NCBI RefSeq assembly: GCF_018327705.1
Contig: NZ_BNEM01000002.1
Coordinates: forward strand, 2,542,001-2,606,000
Direction of reading: 5' to 3'
DNA from: Catellatospora sp. TT07R-123
Lineage (GTDB): Bacteria > Actinomycetota > Actinomycetes > Mycobacteriales > Micromonosporaceae
Length of the DNA stretch: 64,000 nt
The notes under the pieces were generated by a model that ran no database searches, was not told the DNA's origin, and saw nothing but the letters and a program-made list of their open reading frames with translations. Both the position numbers and the translations under genes were made by a program. Below are positions 1 to 10,876 of the stretch, one piece after another (within the stretch, counting starts at the first letter, position 1; every line of letters starts with the position of its first letter).

Positions 1-504
1 CGCGGTGGTCGGCACGCCGACCCAGGTGAGGATCTCGACGGCGAGCTGCTGGTACCAGGGTTCGCCGGGCAGCCGCCGGACCAGCCATGCGGGCAGCCGG
101 GGCCGCTGGAGCGCGCCGCGGGCGCCGCGGCGGCGCCGGTGGGCGTCCACGGTGACCGCGCGCAGGCGGCTGGTCATCCAGCCCTCGGGGTTCGCGATCT
201 TCGTGGTGGAGTGCGTCAGCAGGTCGTCGACGACCGCTTCGACGTCGTCGTAGAAGCGGTCCAGGCAGCCGTCGGCGAGGCGGTCGACGGCGACCGCGCA
301 GGTCCGGTGGCCGCGCCGCTGCTCGTACACGCGGGTGACGCGGCTGAAGACGATCGGCCAGGCCAGCGCGAACGCCGCTCCGCTCAGCCGCACCCGCTGC
401 GCGTCCGTCGCGCTGCGGGCCACGGCGGCGAGGCGTCCCTGCCCCGCCAGCGACCGCAGGTCGGCGATGGCGTCCGGCCAGTGCGTTGGGTCGAGGTCGA
501 CCAC
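1..504 (-). CDS. Hypothetical protein, possibly sigma-like (3' end missing)
   Basis: The gene runs off the left edge, leaving the first 168 residues. I chose the GTG start because GGAGAG lies a few bases upstream and the frame is open throughout. I do not recognise the family with certainty. Residues about 105-125 (NPEGWMTSRLRAVTVDAHRR) resemble the end of sigma-70 region 2, where a similar N-P-x-x-W-L then V-V-D-x-x-R-R pattern is usual, but no region 4 can be judged because the end is missing. The protein is Arg- and Ala-rich with no signal peptide or membrane segment. It diverges from the island operon starting at 1011. If it is a sigma factor it could read the GTCCGTCAG elements of the island; that is inference only. 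Confidence 0.6.
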   Translation of the reverse strand, partial: MVDLDPTHWPDAIADLRSLAGQGRLAAVARSATDAQRVRLSGAAFALAWPIVFSRVTRVYEQRRGHRTCAVAVDRLADGCLDRFYDDVEAVVDDLLTHSTTKIANPEGWMTSRLRAVTVDAHRRRRGARGALQRPRLPAWLVRRLPGEPWYQQLAVEILTWVGVPTTA

Positions 505-1010
505 GACTGCTCTCCACTCTCCGTATCCGCACCGTCACGGATCGGGCTCGGCTGGGATGAAGTCTGCCCACCTCCGCAGCCAGCGGTACAGCCCGCGAAC
601 GATTTACTGCCTGATCAGTTGCGGCCGTTGACAGCAGTTCACCACCTCATCGGACAAAGGGCCCCAGGTTGGTCGACCGGACGGTTATCGGGTGTACGGC
701 GAGGTAGACCGGCCATTCATGCGACCCACCATCCACAAGGGACTGACTCCCACGTGCGCCGCACCGCTGCGCCCCGCCCCGCGCGGGACCGTTCGGGCAG
801 GTGGGAGCCGACGTCCGTCGGCCGGGGCGACCGGATCGACCCCGCGCACCGGTACGCACCGCCGACCACCGGCGGGCGTAAGCCGGGCACCGGCAGGGCC
901 CGTACCGGGCATGAATGCCATTCACCTCCTGTCACGGGCGGCCGCCGTCCGTCAGTAACGGCGGACAGACTCTCGCGGCGCGCACCGGCGCCCTCTGAGG
1001 AGGACGGCGA
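505..1010. other. Divergent intergenic region
   Basis: This 506-base stretch lies between two divergent genes. The only element I can support in it is the GTCCGTCAG word near its right end. It is less G/C-biased in its middle than the flanking genes. Open frames here lack ribosome-binding sites and third-position GC bias, so I call no gene. Confidence 0.6.
947..955 (+). promoter_or_regulatory. GTCCGTCAG island motif, site 1
   Basis: GTCCGTCAG followed by TA lies 55 bases before the first gene of the plus-strand operon. A GTCCG/CGGAC inverted pair surrounds it. The same word recurs before other transcription units of the island. It could be a CGTC-type minus-10 element of an ECF sigma promoter or a repressor operator. 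Confidence 0.5.
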
Positions 1011-1871
1011 ATGACGACCCTTCCCTCCGCCGCCGACGACGGCGACCGGCCCCTGTTCGCCGACTCGCCGGCGCTGGACCAGCCCCTCGACCCGCCGGTC
1101 GTACGCCGCCGCGGCGACCTGCCGCCCCCGCCGCGGCCACCCGGCCCGCTCCCCGCCCCGCCACCGGCGCACGCCGCGCCGCCCGCCCCCGCGCCCGTGC
1201 CCGTGGCGGCGGCCGCGGCCGGTGTCCTGGTCGGGCGGGTCAACAGCCAGGTGACCGAGACGCACCAGCCGCACCGGTTCCTCGGCTTCGGCGTGCTGGT
1301 CGCCGTCGCCGTCGCCGCGATCGCGGCGGTCGTGGTGTACGCCGCCGGCGGAGCGCTGGCCGGACTGCTCTGCGCGGCGGTCGTGCTCATGGTCCTGGCG
1401 TTCGGGTTCGGACGGCTGCTGGGCGGCTGGACGGTGGTCTTCGCGATGATCGCCCGGGGGCTGATCTGGCTGGTCTCCACCATCGTCGCGCTCAGCCTGC
1501 GCGGTGCCGGCGCGGCCGCCCGCGGGGCGGGCCGGTCCAGCGGGTTCTCCTACGACCTCGTCGTGCAGCGCTTCCAGGTCCAGCTGGTGTCCGGCGAGTA
1601 CATCACCTGCCTGCTGGCGGGCCGGATCGCCGACGGCGACCTGCGGCGCGACGACCACGTCGGCCTCACCGGCCGGACCCGCCCGGACCACTACCTCGTC
1701 CGGACCGTCGACGTGTACCCGCGGGCGGGCGGCACGGCCGTCCGGCGCATCAGCGCGTCGCAGCCACCCGGCTTCCGGCTCCTGCGCTGGCTCGACCGCG
1801 GCGCGTTCGTGCTGGCCGCGCTGCTCGTCGCCGTGCTGGTCGCGGGCATCGCCGGAGCCGTCCGTCAGTAG
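1011..1871 (+). CDS. Proline-rich multi-pass membrane protein
   Basis: A 286-residue protein of unrecognised family. Residues 1-70 are a Pro/Ala-rich, probably disordered cytoplasmic tail. Three hydrophobic helices follow between about 92 and 165, then a soluble portion of about 90 residues, and a last helix at about 263-283 immediately before the stop. The ATG follows GAGGAGGACGGCGA, a clear ribosome-binding site. It is the first gene of a six-gene run ending in a Ycf46-like ATPase, so a role as membrane anchor or sensor for that operon is plausible. Its last codons (V-R-Q-stop) are written by another copy of the GTCCGTCAG word. No enzymatic motif is visible. Confidence 0.85.
   Translation: MTTLPSAADDGDRPLFADSPALDQPLDPPVVRRRGDLPPPPRPPGPLPAPPPAHAAPPAPAPVPVAAAAAGVLVGRVNSQVTETHQPHRFLGFGVLVAVAVAAIAAVVVYAAGGALAGLLCAAVVLMVLAFGFGRLLGGWTVVFAMIARGLIWLVSTIVALSLRGAGAAARGAGRSSGFSYDLVVQRFQVQLVSGEYITCLLAGRIADGDLRRDDHVGLTGRTRPDHYLVRTVDVYPRAGGTAVRRISASQPPGFRLLRWLDRGAFVLAALLVAVLVAGIAGAVRQ
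1860..1868 (+). promoter_or_regulatory. GTCCGTCAG island motif, site 2
   Basis: A second copy, again followed by TA, overlaps the last codons of the preceding membrane-protein gene and lies 35 bases before the next start. It could be an internal promoter. Because it overlaps coding sequence, chance is possible here. Confidence 0.35.
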
Positions 1872-1903
1872 GCGGCAGGACACCGACCACGAAGGCAGGA
1901 CCC

Positions 1904-2374
1904 ATGGACGAATCGTTGCGGCGGCGCGTCGAGTTCCCCGGCACCTCCAGCGGCCTGTCCGGCTACACCGGACGCGAGCGGTCGGCCGAGGCCGCGGCGG
2001 CGCAGCAGCCGCTGGTCCGGGATCTGCGCCGGCCGAGGTCGGCGGCGCTGCTCGACGCGGTCCACCGGCTCGACGTCGAGATCAACCAGGCCGCACGCGC
2101 GGACCTGGCCCGGTGGATCCGCGAGGCGTACGAGCACGAGCTGGGCGACATCCCGCTCGGCTTCGTCGCGCAGTGCCATCTCGGGCCGCCCTACGTCGAC
2201 CACATCCTCGACCTGTTCCAGAACATCGTCGAGCACTACGCACCCGCCGACCGGATGCCCGATCCGCACGCCCAGGCCCGCATGCTCGTCCGGACCGGCG
2301 CCTACGCGTACGTCGAGATCTGGGGCAGCGGAGCGATCCACCCCGTGCTCCCCGACGGCACCGTCGTCATCTGA
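1904..2374 (+). CDS. Hypothetical soluble protein
   Basis: A 156-residue protein of unrecognised family with no signal peptide or membrane helix. The N-terminal 50 residues are charged and Ala-rich. The middle is helical. The C-terminal third has alternating hydrophobic residues suggesting a small beta sheet. The ATG is preceded by GAAGGCAGGACCC, an acceptable ribosome-binding site. Third-position GC is high throughout, so it is a real gene. It lies 32 bases after the proline-rich membrane protein and 17 bases before the coiled-coil membrane protein, clearly within one operon. It has no catalytic signature, so an adaptor role is the only suggestion I can make. Confidence 0.8.
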   Translation: MDESLRRRVEFPGTSSGLSGYTGRERSAEAAAAQQPLVRDLRRPRSAALLDAVHRLDVEINQAARADLARWIREAYEHELGDIPLGFVAQCHLGPPYVDHILDLFQNIVEHYAPADRMPDPHAQARMLVRTGAYAYVEIWGSGAIHPVLPDGTVVI

Positions 2375-2391
2375 CTACCGATTGGACTCTC

Positions 2392-4164
2392 ATGGCTGAC
2401 ATCGACTACCGCCTGCGCAACCAGGTCCAAGAGGTCGAGCGACTGGTGATCCAGATCGGCCAGACCGTCAACCAGGTCGGCCTGGACGTGGGCAAGGTGG
2501 GTCAGGAGACCGAGCAGGCGCGCTCGGACCTGGCCGCCCTGCGCGCCGAGTTCCTGGCGTTCGTCCGCCGGAACGAGCTGGACACCAACATCCAGCGGTC
2601 CGAGACCAAGATCGGCGCCTTGCAGGACCAGATCCAGCACGACTTCGGCCACTACAACGCCGTACGGCGGTCGGCCGTCGGCGTGCTGCAGGCGTTCGAC
2701 ATCGGCATCATCTCCGAGGAGACCATCCGGACCGTCGGCGAGCAGCTGATGGTGCAGACGCCGCGCTACTGGCTGGCCCCGGCCCTGGTCGGGCTGGCCG
2801 CGTGGGCGGCCGACGACCGCGAGCTGTGCGAGAAGGCGATCCAGGAGGCGTTCCGGCGCTCGCCGAGCAAGGCGTCGCTGCTCATGGCCCTGATCCTGCG
2901 GCGGCAGCGCCGGGCCGACGCGTCCGTGCGGTGGCTGCGGCACTACCTGAGCACGCAGGACCCGGCCGCGCTCGGCCGGGACTTCGCCGTGATCCTGGAG
3001 TCGATCGCGCACGGCGCGTTCGGGCCCACCGGGGTGAAGCTGATGCGCGACACCCTGGACCGCTGGACCGACCTGCTGCTGACCGACGACACGGTGCAGC
3101 TCACCCAGGTGCACCGGTGGCGGGCCGAGATCGACCTGTTCGCCGCGGCGGCCGACCCGGCCGCGTTCCCGCACCTGCGCACGCTGTCCCCGCAGTGGCC
3201 CGCGCTGGAGGCCGCCCTGTCGCGGGCGCAGGCGCACGCGCCGCTGCTGCTGAAGTACCGGGCGATGCTGTCCGAGGAGATCCCGCCGGCCGAGCGGCTG
3301 GAGGACGCGATCGACGACATCCTCGACCGGCTGGTCCGCGAGTACGACAACGAGGAGCTCCCGCTGCGCCGCGAGCTCGCGTACCACAAGGCGGTCGTGG
3401 ACAGCGGCGGCGACCTGGACGTCTCGCGGCGGACGATCGACGCCCAGCACGCGTACGAGAAGACGCTGGACTACCTGACGATCCAGTCCGAGTCGGCGCT
3501 GAACCCGGCCGCGATCGGCGTCTCCCGCACCACGCAGCGGCTCGCCGTCGCGGCGTGCCACGAGTGGTTCCAGCGCGCGCACGCCGCCTTCACCCGCGAC
3601 TACCGCCTGCTGCCGCCGCCGCAGGTCGACGCGGTCTTCGGCACCAGCCACAACGTCGGGGCGAAGACGTTCAGCCTGCCGCAGTGGACCGGCAACCTGG
3701 CCGAGCCGCTGGACCGCCTCGAACACGACCTGGCCGAGCACTGGGACCGCCACGGGCGGCCGTTCGTCGACTCGTTCGCCTTCGACATCAAGCCGGGGCT
3801 GGCCGGGCTCATCGGCACCGCCGTCGGCGTGCTGATCCTGGTCGGCGCCTGCACCCAGAGCGTGGTGGTCGGCCTGGCCGGGGCGGTCGTCTCGGCGGGC
3901 ATCTGGGCCGTGGTGCTGCACACGAAGCAGCAGACGGCCGCCCGGCAGCAGGCCGAGGCGCGCACGTACATCGAGAGGTCCAAGGCGGAGTCGGTGCGGC
4001 TGCTGCGGGCGGCGGCCGCCGAGCTGACCGACTGGAGCAGCCGGTACGCGCACGCCGACGCGCAGGAGTCGGCCGTCCGCGACATGATCGGCGACCTCGC
4101 CCGGGCCGGGCAGTCGGGATCGCCGTACGAGCGGCGTCCCGTGATCACGGAGGAGCAGCGATGA
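2392..4164 (+). CDS. Coiled-coil membrane protein
   Basis: A 590-residue protein of unrecognised family. Residues 1-90 carry heptad-like hydrophobic spacing with many Gln, Glu and Val, a probable coiled coil. Residues about 115-450 are helical and repeat-like, with the look of a TPR-type scaffold. Two hydrophobic segments lie at about 466-510, with the second half of the hairpin ending in VVLH. A basic, helical cytoplasmic tail of about 75 residues follows. The start ATG-GCT-GAC is chosen because it follows the previous stop by 17 bases, and the frame further upstream only shadows earlier genes. The stop overlaps the next start as ATGA. It may be an oligomeric membrane scaffold for the two AAA ATPases of the island. 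Confidence 0.85.
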   Translation: MADIDYRLRNQVQEVERLVIQIGQTVNQVGLDVGKVGQETEQARSDLAALRAEFLAFVRRNELDTNIQRSETKIGALQDQIQHDFGHYNAVRRSAVGVLQAFDIGIISEETIRTVGEQLMVQTPRYWLAPALVGLAAWAADDRELCEKAIQEAFRRSPSKASLLMALILRRQRRADASVRWLRHYLSTQDPAALGRDFAVILESIAHGAFGPTGVKLMRDTLDRWTDLLLTDDTVQLTQVHRWRAEIDLFAAAADPAAFPHLRTLSPQWPALEAALSRAQAHAPLLLKYRAMLSEEIPPAERLEDAIDDILDRLVREYDNEELPLRRELAYHKAVVDSGGDLDVSRRTIDAQHAYEKTLDYLTIQSESALNPAAIGVSRTTQRLAVAACHEWFQRAHAAFTRDYRLLPPPQVDAVFGTSHNVGAKTFSLPQWTGNLAEPLDRLEHDLAEHWDRHGRPFVDSFAFDIKPGLAGLIGTAVGVLILVGACTQSVVVGLAGAVVSAGIWAVVLHTKQQTAARQQAEARTYIERSKAESVRLLRAAAAELTDWSSRYAHADAQESAVRDMIGDLARAGQSGSPYERRPVITEEQR

Positions 4165-4325
4165 CCGAACCGATCCAGCCCGACGACCCGCAGACCCCCT
4201 GGGCGCGGGCCCAGAGCGCCCCGGTCGACCGGGCCACCACGCGTGCCCGGCGCTACGCCGAGGGCCTGCCCGACTGGGAGCCGCTGCCGCCCGGCGAGAT
4301 CGTGGTGCAGCGGCGGCGCGACTGA
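4161..4325 (+). CDS. Small 54-residue hypothetical protein
   Basis: A 54-residue soluble peptide held in place by overlaps on both sides. Its ATG shares ATGA with the end of the coiled-coil membrane gene and its TGA shares TGATG with the next start. GGAGGAGCAG precedes the start. The sequence is rich in Pro, Arg and Trp and has no membrane segment. Such a peptide could be a linker or regulatory subunit. The family is not recognised, and the call rests on coupling and codon bias. Confidence 0.65.
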   Translation: MTEPIQPDDPQTPWARAQSAPVDRATTRARRYAEGLPDWEPLPPGEIVVQRRRD

Positions 4326-4870
4326 TGTGGGGCGACGGAGGCGTCTACGGCGCCTGGGCGCAGACGATGGATCGGTGGGCCCGCAGTGAGCCCATCGATC
4401 CGTCGGCCCTGCCGCCGCTGGCCCCCGAGTACTTCGACGCCGGCACCTGGGCCCGCCTGGCCGACCGGATCACCACCGCGGTGAGCGAGCGGCTCATCAC
4501 GTGGGCCGGCGTGACCAGCCGCAGCCTCGGCGCCGCGGGCGACGAGTTCGCCACGGCCCGCGCGCTCACCCAGGCCCGCACCGGGCTGCGCGCGGTGCGG
4601 GCCATGGCCGTCCTGCCGCAGCTGCCCGAGGAGCTGCGCACCCGGCTGCTGGCGCTGGTCGACGAGCAGGTCCGGGAGGCCCAGCGCCAGCTCGAACGGC
4701 AGGCGGCGGCCGACCTCGGCGGGCGCGACCGCCGGTTCGCCGAGCAGCGCCTGCGCACCATCCGCGACAACGGTCTGACCGCCGTCCTCGCCGAGGCCCC
4801 GGCGCCGTCGGCCACCGACGGCTGGCTCGGCGCGACCACCCCGCCCCGCCGGATCGTCGATCCCGGCTGA
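4325..4870 (+). CDS. Hypothetical helical protein
   Basis: A 181-residue soluble protein of unrecognised family. After a Trp-rich N terminus (three Trp in the first 20 residues), residues 45-150 form predicted amphipathic helices rich in Ala, Arg and Glu. The last 25 residues are Pro/Ala-rich. No signal peptide or catalytic motif is visible. The ATG overlaps the stop of the preceding 54-residue gene (TGATG), so translation is probably coupled. It lies 20 bases before the Ycf46-like ATPase and may be a substrate adaptor for it; that is inference from position. Confidence 0.8.
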   Translation: MWGDGGVYGAWAQTMDRWARSEPIDPSALPPLAPEYFDAGTWARLADRITTAVSERLITWAGVTSRSLGAAGDEFATARALTQARTGLRAVRAMAVLPQLPEELRTRLLALVDEQVREAQRQLERQAAADLGGRDRRFAEQRLRTIRDNGLTAVLAEAPAPSATDGWLGATTPPRRIVDPG

Positions 4871-4890
4871 CGCCCCGCAGGAGTTAACCG

Positions 4891-6461
<1,571 letters not shown>

Positions 6462-6465
<4 letters not shown>

Positions 6466-7913
6466 GCGGCGGAGGCGGCGAGCAGCCCGGCCGCCTTGAC
6501 GGGTGCCGGCCACGGATAGTCGGCCGGCACCTTCCCGGCCGCCCGGCGCAGGTCCGCCAGCGCCTCGGCGGCCCGGCACAGGCAGCGCAGCGCGTCCAGC
6601 ACGGCCAGGTCGGCGGCGTCCGCGACCCCGGCGAGGATGGCGCCGTCGATCCGGTCGGCCAGGCGCCCGGCGACCGCCCCGAGGGTGTCGTCCAGCGGGT
6701 GGTCGTCGCTGAGGAACGCGCCGAGGCTGCGCAGGATCACCGGCGCGGCCGGATGGGCCGGCGGGATCAGCGCCGCCGCGGTGGCGTACTCCGCCAGCGC
6801 GGCGGCACGGTCCGACGACGCCTCGTCGCCGCGGCCGCGAAGCAGCAGGGCGACCGCGAGGACGTAGCGGTCGACCGCGGCCTGCGCCGACTTCGCCTCC
6901 GCGGGCGGCGTGGCCTCCACGACGGTCAGGGCCAGCGCCACCATCTCGTCCACCGTCGCCGTGTCGGGCGTCGGGGTGCCGGGCAGCAGCAGCTCGGCGG
7001 CGGCCGACCAGGCGTCGGCACCGGGCCGCAGCACGGACAGCGACTCCCGGAGCTCGGCCGCGGCGGGCGGCGCGGCGGGCGCGGGCCGCTGGACGGCCGG
7101 GACCGGGTCGGTCTCCGTGTCGAGCTGTACGACCGCGACCGGCCGTTCCATGGGAGGCATCGTGACGAGCTCGGTCAGGCTGACGTCGAACATGCCCGTG
7201 GCCGGGAGCCGGAACCCGGGCCCACCGCCCGACCTGGCCTTGTCCTGCAGCGTCTGCATCATGGCGAACGCGCTGGCGATGCGGTTGAAGTCCACGTTCC
7301 TGACATCGCCGGTCACGGCGTCGAGGATGGTCCGCATCGCCTCGGCCACCTCCAGCAACCGGCTGGCGAGCATGGCCAGGTCCGCGCTCACGGGCTCGCC
7401 GTCGATCACGGACCGCAGGCAGGCGGTCGCCCGGTCGAAGTCGCGCGCCACGCCGTCGGGCGGCGGCACGCCGACACTCCGGGCGGCGGCGGACATCCCC
7501 TGCAGCTGGGTGAACCTCGACGCCCGGGCCAGGTACAGCTGGCCGAGCATGACCTGGGATATCGCCCGGTTCGCCGGGCTCAGGGCGGAGGACGTCAGCG
7601 CCTCCTCCAGGACGCTGATGCCCGTGTCGCAGTCGCCGTCCGCGCCGCCGTGCGATCCGTGGCGGGCCGCGAGCGTGAACCCGTACATGGCCGCCACTGG
7701 GCCGCGCATCGCGTCGTCCGGCCGCAGGATCTCGTATGCCTGCGCAAGGGCGGCGATGCCCTGGTCGAGGTGCGGCTTGGCCTCCGGCCGCCCGGGGCCG
7801 ACGCGGTGGTACTCCGCCAGCAGCGCCTGGCCGAGACGCACCAGGGTGTTGAGCCTGCCCGGCGCGTCGCCGAACCCGGCCAGCTGCTCGCGCAGGTCGT
7901 CGATCTCACTCAT
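6462..7913 (-). CDS. Helical-repeat partner of the CHAT protein
   Basis: A 483-residue soluble protein composed of Ala-rich helices with TPR-like spacing. Examples are GQALLAEYHR near residue 30 and repeated A-x-x-A-Y / L-x-A-A pairs further on. A Pro/Ala-rich linker lies near residues 265-285. No enzymatic motif is seen. It lies 16 bases downstream of the CHAT gene and is read from the same transcript. CHAT proteins are often paired with or fused to TPR-like repeats, which mediate substrate or activator binding. I therefore infer it is a recognition or inhibitory subunit of that protease. The ATG follows GAGGGGGAGAC. The product is not assignable to a named family by eye. Confidence 0.8.
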
Positions 7914-7929
7914 GTCTCCCCCTCGGGGT

Positions 7930-10578
7930 TCACTGTCCGTAGTGGACGAATCCGGCCCAGTTCACCGGTTCCTCCGGATGGTCACCGGGGCCCGGGACGA
8001 GGCCGGCCGGCATGCCCGGCGGCGGCGTCCGCGCGGGGTCGAGCATCCACAGCTGCGCCTGCCGCAGCGCCTGCCACGGCGGCATCCCGACGGTGCGCAG
8101 GTTGTGGTGGAACAGGTACATCAGCCACGAGGTGGCGGCGTCGGGGATGCTCCACTGGGTGGACAGCACCGATCGGACGCCGCCGGCGAGGAATCCCGTC
8201 CCGAGGCTGTACGCCTCGTCGTAGCCGGACACGGCCCGGCCCGAGTTGCAGGCGGCGAGGACCACCATCGAGATCTCGCGGTCGGGCGCGGTGGCCAGCA
8301 GGTCGACGAGTTCGTCGACGCTCAGTTCGCTCCCGTCGCCGAGCAGCAGGTATCCCGCCGGTTCCGGATCGGGCCGGAAGATGCCGTGGCAGGCCAGATG
8401 CAGCATCGTGCCCGCCGCCGGGCTGCGGCTGACGAGCCAGTCGCGGACCTGCCCGGCCGTCCCGGGACCGGAGGCGCTGGTGCGCTCGGTGCCTGATCCG
8501 GTGTCGGGGAGCCGGCCCAGGTACCGGGCACCGCGGTAGAACGCCTCGCGGATCGTGTACGCCTCAGCCCGGGCCGATCGCAGCGACCGGGCCCGGTGAC
8601 CGGTCTGCGGGTCGCCGACCACCAGGCCGGTCGAGCCGATCGGCACGGGCGCCCGCACGGCGTTGTCGCACATCATCCGGGCCGATACGGCCTGCGAGAC
8701 CGCTGCGAGCTCGACGGCGTACACCCCGTCCTTGCGCCGGGCCGCGTGCCACGGCACGCGCCCCAGGTCGCCCATCGGGATCAGGACGATCCGCGGCACG
8801 CGGTGGTCCGGTAGGGCCAGCCGCGGCAGGTAGCTCTCCAGGACCGGGCCCATCGCCGCGCCCCAGGCCCAGTGGCACAGGTCGGCCAGGCTGTCGGCGA
8901 ACCCGCCCCCGGACTGCGGCGGCCTGATCTCGCGGCCGGGCTCGGGGTCGGTCTCGCGGGCGTTGCGGGAGGACAGCGTCATCAGGTAGCGGGCGCCCTC
9001 GGTCCCTTCGGCCAGGTTCAGGTTCGGCAGCGCCATGAACGCCGGCGGCCCCTGGGCCGGGGCCATCACCGCCAGGCCGCCGCGGGGCGGCTCGCCGGGG
9101 ACGAGGTAGACGAGGGCGTCGGCGTCCAGCAGCCGCAGTGCCTGCTGGATCGACACCAGGCGGGGCGGATCGAACAGCTCTGGCGTGCCCTGCTCGGTCA
9201 GCACCTCGAGCGCCTGCCGGCGTGCCTGCTCCGACAGCAGGCCGCCACGCTCGTTCCACTGCGCCGCGAGGTCGTCGCGTCCGGCGTCGCTCAGCCGGGT
9301 CGGGATCCGGTGCTGCTCCACCGCGGCGAACAGCGTGAGGCCGCGACCGGTGTCCAGCAGCCGCAGCGCCTCGGCCAGCTTCCCGGTGGACAGGCACTGG
9401 CGCGCGCCGCTCAGGGCGGAATCGGCGGCGTCGCGGATGGCGTCGCGCGCTTCGTCGACGTCGTGCGCCAGCATCGCCCGCCAGGCATGGCCGCGTTGCC
9501 CGTCCAGCGCCGCCTCGGCGACGCCGGTGTAGGCCCCGAGCCGCTGCTCGATCTCGGCCAGTAGTCCGTTCGTCATGGGCCATCGCGGATCGTGCGGTCC
9601 GTGCAGCAGCTCCCTCGCTTCGATCAGGAGGGTGCGGGCCTCGCCGAGGCCGTCGGTCGTTCCGGTGGCCTCGCTGTGCCGGAACAGCCCGAGCGCGAGG
9701 CCCACGAGGTGCATCGGCCGCCCCGGGTCGTCGTCCGGCAGGACGCTGAGGCCGTCACGCAGGTGCGTGATGCCCTGCCCGATGCGTTCCCGGTCCAGTC
9801 CGGGGTCTCCGATCCGGACCATGTCCAGCCCCAGGCCGGCCAGGTGCCGATCGACGCCGGGCCGGTCGAGCAGCGCGGCGAACATCGCCAGGTGGTCGTC
9901 GCGCACGCCGTCGTCGAGCACCGACTTGAGCGCCGCGCCGGTCGCGGCGGCACCGCGCAGCGACTCCCGGATCGAGGGGTCGATCGACAGCCCCTCGGCT
10001 GCCTTCTCCACCTGCTGGAAGGTCGTCCAGGCCGTCGCGATGTCGCCTCGGCGATGGGCGGCGGCGCCCTCGGCCGCGAGGGAGAGGAAGTCGCTCAGCC
10101 CGGCCAGGCCCGACTGGTCGGGCAGCGAGGCGATCAGGCCCTGGGCGAGCTGGGGCAGCCGCAGCAGGAAGCTCTCGTCACCGCGGTCGGCGGCCCGGCG
10201 TACGTCCAGCGCCAGCCGGGCCGACTGCACCAGTGCCCGCATCGTCGGATCGGCGCCCGCCTCGGCCTCGGCCGACCGCAGTCTGGCGTCCACGGCCTCG
10301 TGCTCCGCGGCCGGACCTTCGGCGATCTTGTACATCTCAGACTTGATGCGGGCGACGAAATCGACGCGCGGCCACTGCGGCGTCCTCGGCGGGCGGACGG
10401 CGGCGGCCGCGAGCAGCCCCTCCAGGTGCCTCGACGCCGAGAGGGGTGCCCGCTGCCCGACGATCTCAATGATCAGCTGCGCCGCGCGCCGCGGGCGGTC
10501 CGGGTCGTCGTCGGGCAGCCCCAGCACTTCGGCGGCCGCCGCCCCGAACCCGTCGTCCGCCTGTGCCTGAACCGTCAC
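7930..10578 (-). CDS. CHAT-domain (caspase-like) protein with helical-repeat N terminus
   Basis: An 882-residue protein. The first 430 residues are TPR-like helices. The last 430 form a CHAT domain (clan CD, related to caspases and separase). The catalytic dyad is visible: His731 in LHLACHG and Cys777 in LAACNSGR. The typical S-x-x-x-A-x-A-x-x-R and GDPQTG segments precede it, and LSTQWSIPDAATSWLM follows it. I chose the GTG start because GGGCAGGG precedes it; a longer reading begins upstream but starts inside the motif-containing leader. It is transcribed after the small membrane protein and the GDK-repeat protein, and before its helical partner. Cytosolic proteolysis on activation is expected from the family; the target is unknown. 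Confidence 0.9.
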   Translation of the reverse strand: MTVQAQADDGFGAAAAEVLGLPDDDPDRPRRAAQLIIEIVGQRAPLSASRHLEGLLAAAAVRPPRTPQWPRVDFVARIKSEMYKIAEGPAAEHEAVDARLRSAEAEAGADPTMRALVQSARLALDVRRAADRGDESFLLRLPQLAQGLIASLPDQSGLAGLSDFLSLAAEGAAAHRRGDIATAWTTFQQVEKAAEGLSIDPSIRESLRGAAATGAALKSVLDDGVRDDHLAMFAALLDRPGVDRHLAGLGLDMVRIGDPGLDRERIGQGITHLRDGLSVLPDDDPGRPMHLVGLALGLFRHSEATGTTDGLGEARTLLIEARELLHGPHDPRWPMTNGLLAEIEQRLGAYTGVAEAALDGQRGHAWRAMLAHDVDEARDAIRDAADSALSGARQCLSTGKLAEALRLLDTGRGLTLFAAVEQHRIPTRLSDAGRDDLAAQWNERGGLLSEQARRQALEVLTEQGTPELFDPPRLVSIQQALRLLDADALVYLVPGEPPRGGLAVMAPAQGPPAFMALPNLNLAEGTEGARYLMTLSSRNARETDPEPGREIRPPQSGGGFADSLADLCHWAWGAAMGPVLESYLPRLALPDHRVPRIVLIPMGDLGRVPWHAARRKDGVYAVELAAVSQAVSARMMCDNAVRAPVPIGSTGLVVGDPQTGHRARSLRSARAEAYTIREAFYRGARYLGRLPDTGSGTERTSASGPGTAGQVRDWLVSRSPAAGTMLHLACHGIFRPDPEPAGYLLLGDGSELSVDELVDLLATAPDREISMVVLAACNSGRAVSGYDEAYSLGTGFLAGGVRSVLSTQWSIPDAATSWLMYLFHHNLRTVGMPPWQALRQAQLWMLDPARTPPPGMPAGLVPGPGDHPEEPVNWAGFVHYGQ

Positions 10579-10619
10579 GGCCACCCTGCCCTTCACGCCT
10601 GCCAGGTCTCGCCCTTCAC

Positions 10620-10628
10620 CTGACGGAC
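10620..10628 (-). promoter_or_regulatory. GTCCGTCAG island motif, site 3
   Basis: On the minus strand this reads GTCCGTCAG followed by GTGAAGG, 41 bases before the CHAT gene start. It lies between that gene and the small membrane protein gene, so it may mark an internal promoter. Confidence 0.45.
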
Positions 10629-10648
10629 GGCGCCGCCGCCACACGCGC

Positions 10649-10864
10649 TCAGCGGCGCCGGCTGAAGGCCTCCTGTGCCAGCCAGCGGATCAGCCGGACC
10701 GGCACCAGCAGCAGCCAGGCCAGCAGCTGGCCCCAGGCGCTCAGCAGGGGTCCGCCGAGGGCGGGCACGAACATCCGCAGCAGGAGCAGCAGGGCGGTCG
10801 GCACCACGAGGACGGAGGCCACACTGCACACCAGGCTGGTCAGGTAATCCGCGATCGACTGCAT
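10649..10864 (-). CDS. Small two-helix membrane protein
   Basis: A 71-residue hydrophobic protein. A first helix spans about residues 5-32 and a second about 43-60, followed by a basic C-terminal tail (FSRRR) expected in the cytoplasm. GGAGGG lies nine bases before the ATG. It sits 12 bases after the GDK-repeat protein and 70 bases before the CHAT gene. Small membrane proteins beside a caspase-like effector can act as pore, anchor or inhibitor, but no family is recognised and nothing in the sequence decides between these. Confidence 0.75.
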   Translation of the reverse strand: MQSIADYLTSLVCSVASVLVVPTALLLLLRMFVPALGGPLLSAWGQLLAWLLLVPVRLIRWLAQEAFSRRR

Positions 10865-10876
10865 CGTTCATCCCTC

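Noticed and set aside
628..633. TTGACA hexamer in the left intergenic region
   Set aside because: No TANNNT box lies 16-19 bases downstream on the same strand, so I do not call a promoter.
2302..4053. Long antisense frame over the coiled-coil membrane gene
   Set aside because: It is a shadow of high-GC codons: composition is Arg/Gly/Val/Gln-rich, no ribosome-binding site, and the plus frame has proper domains.
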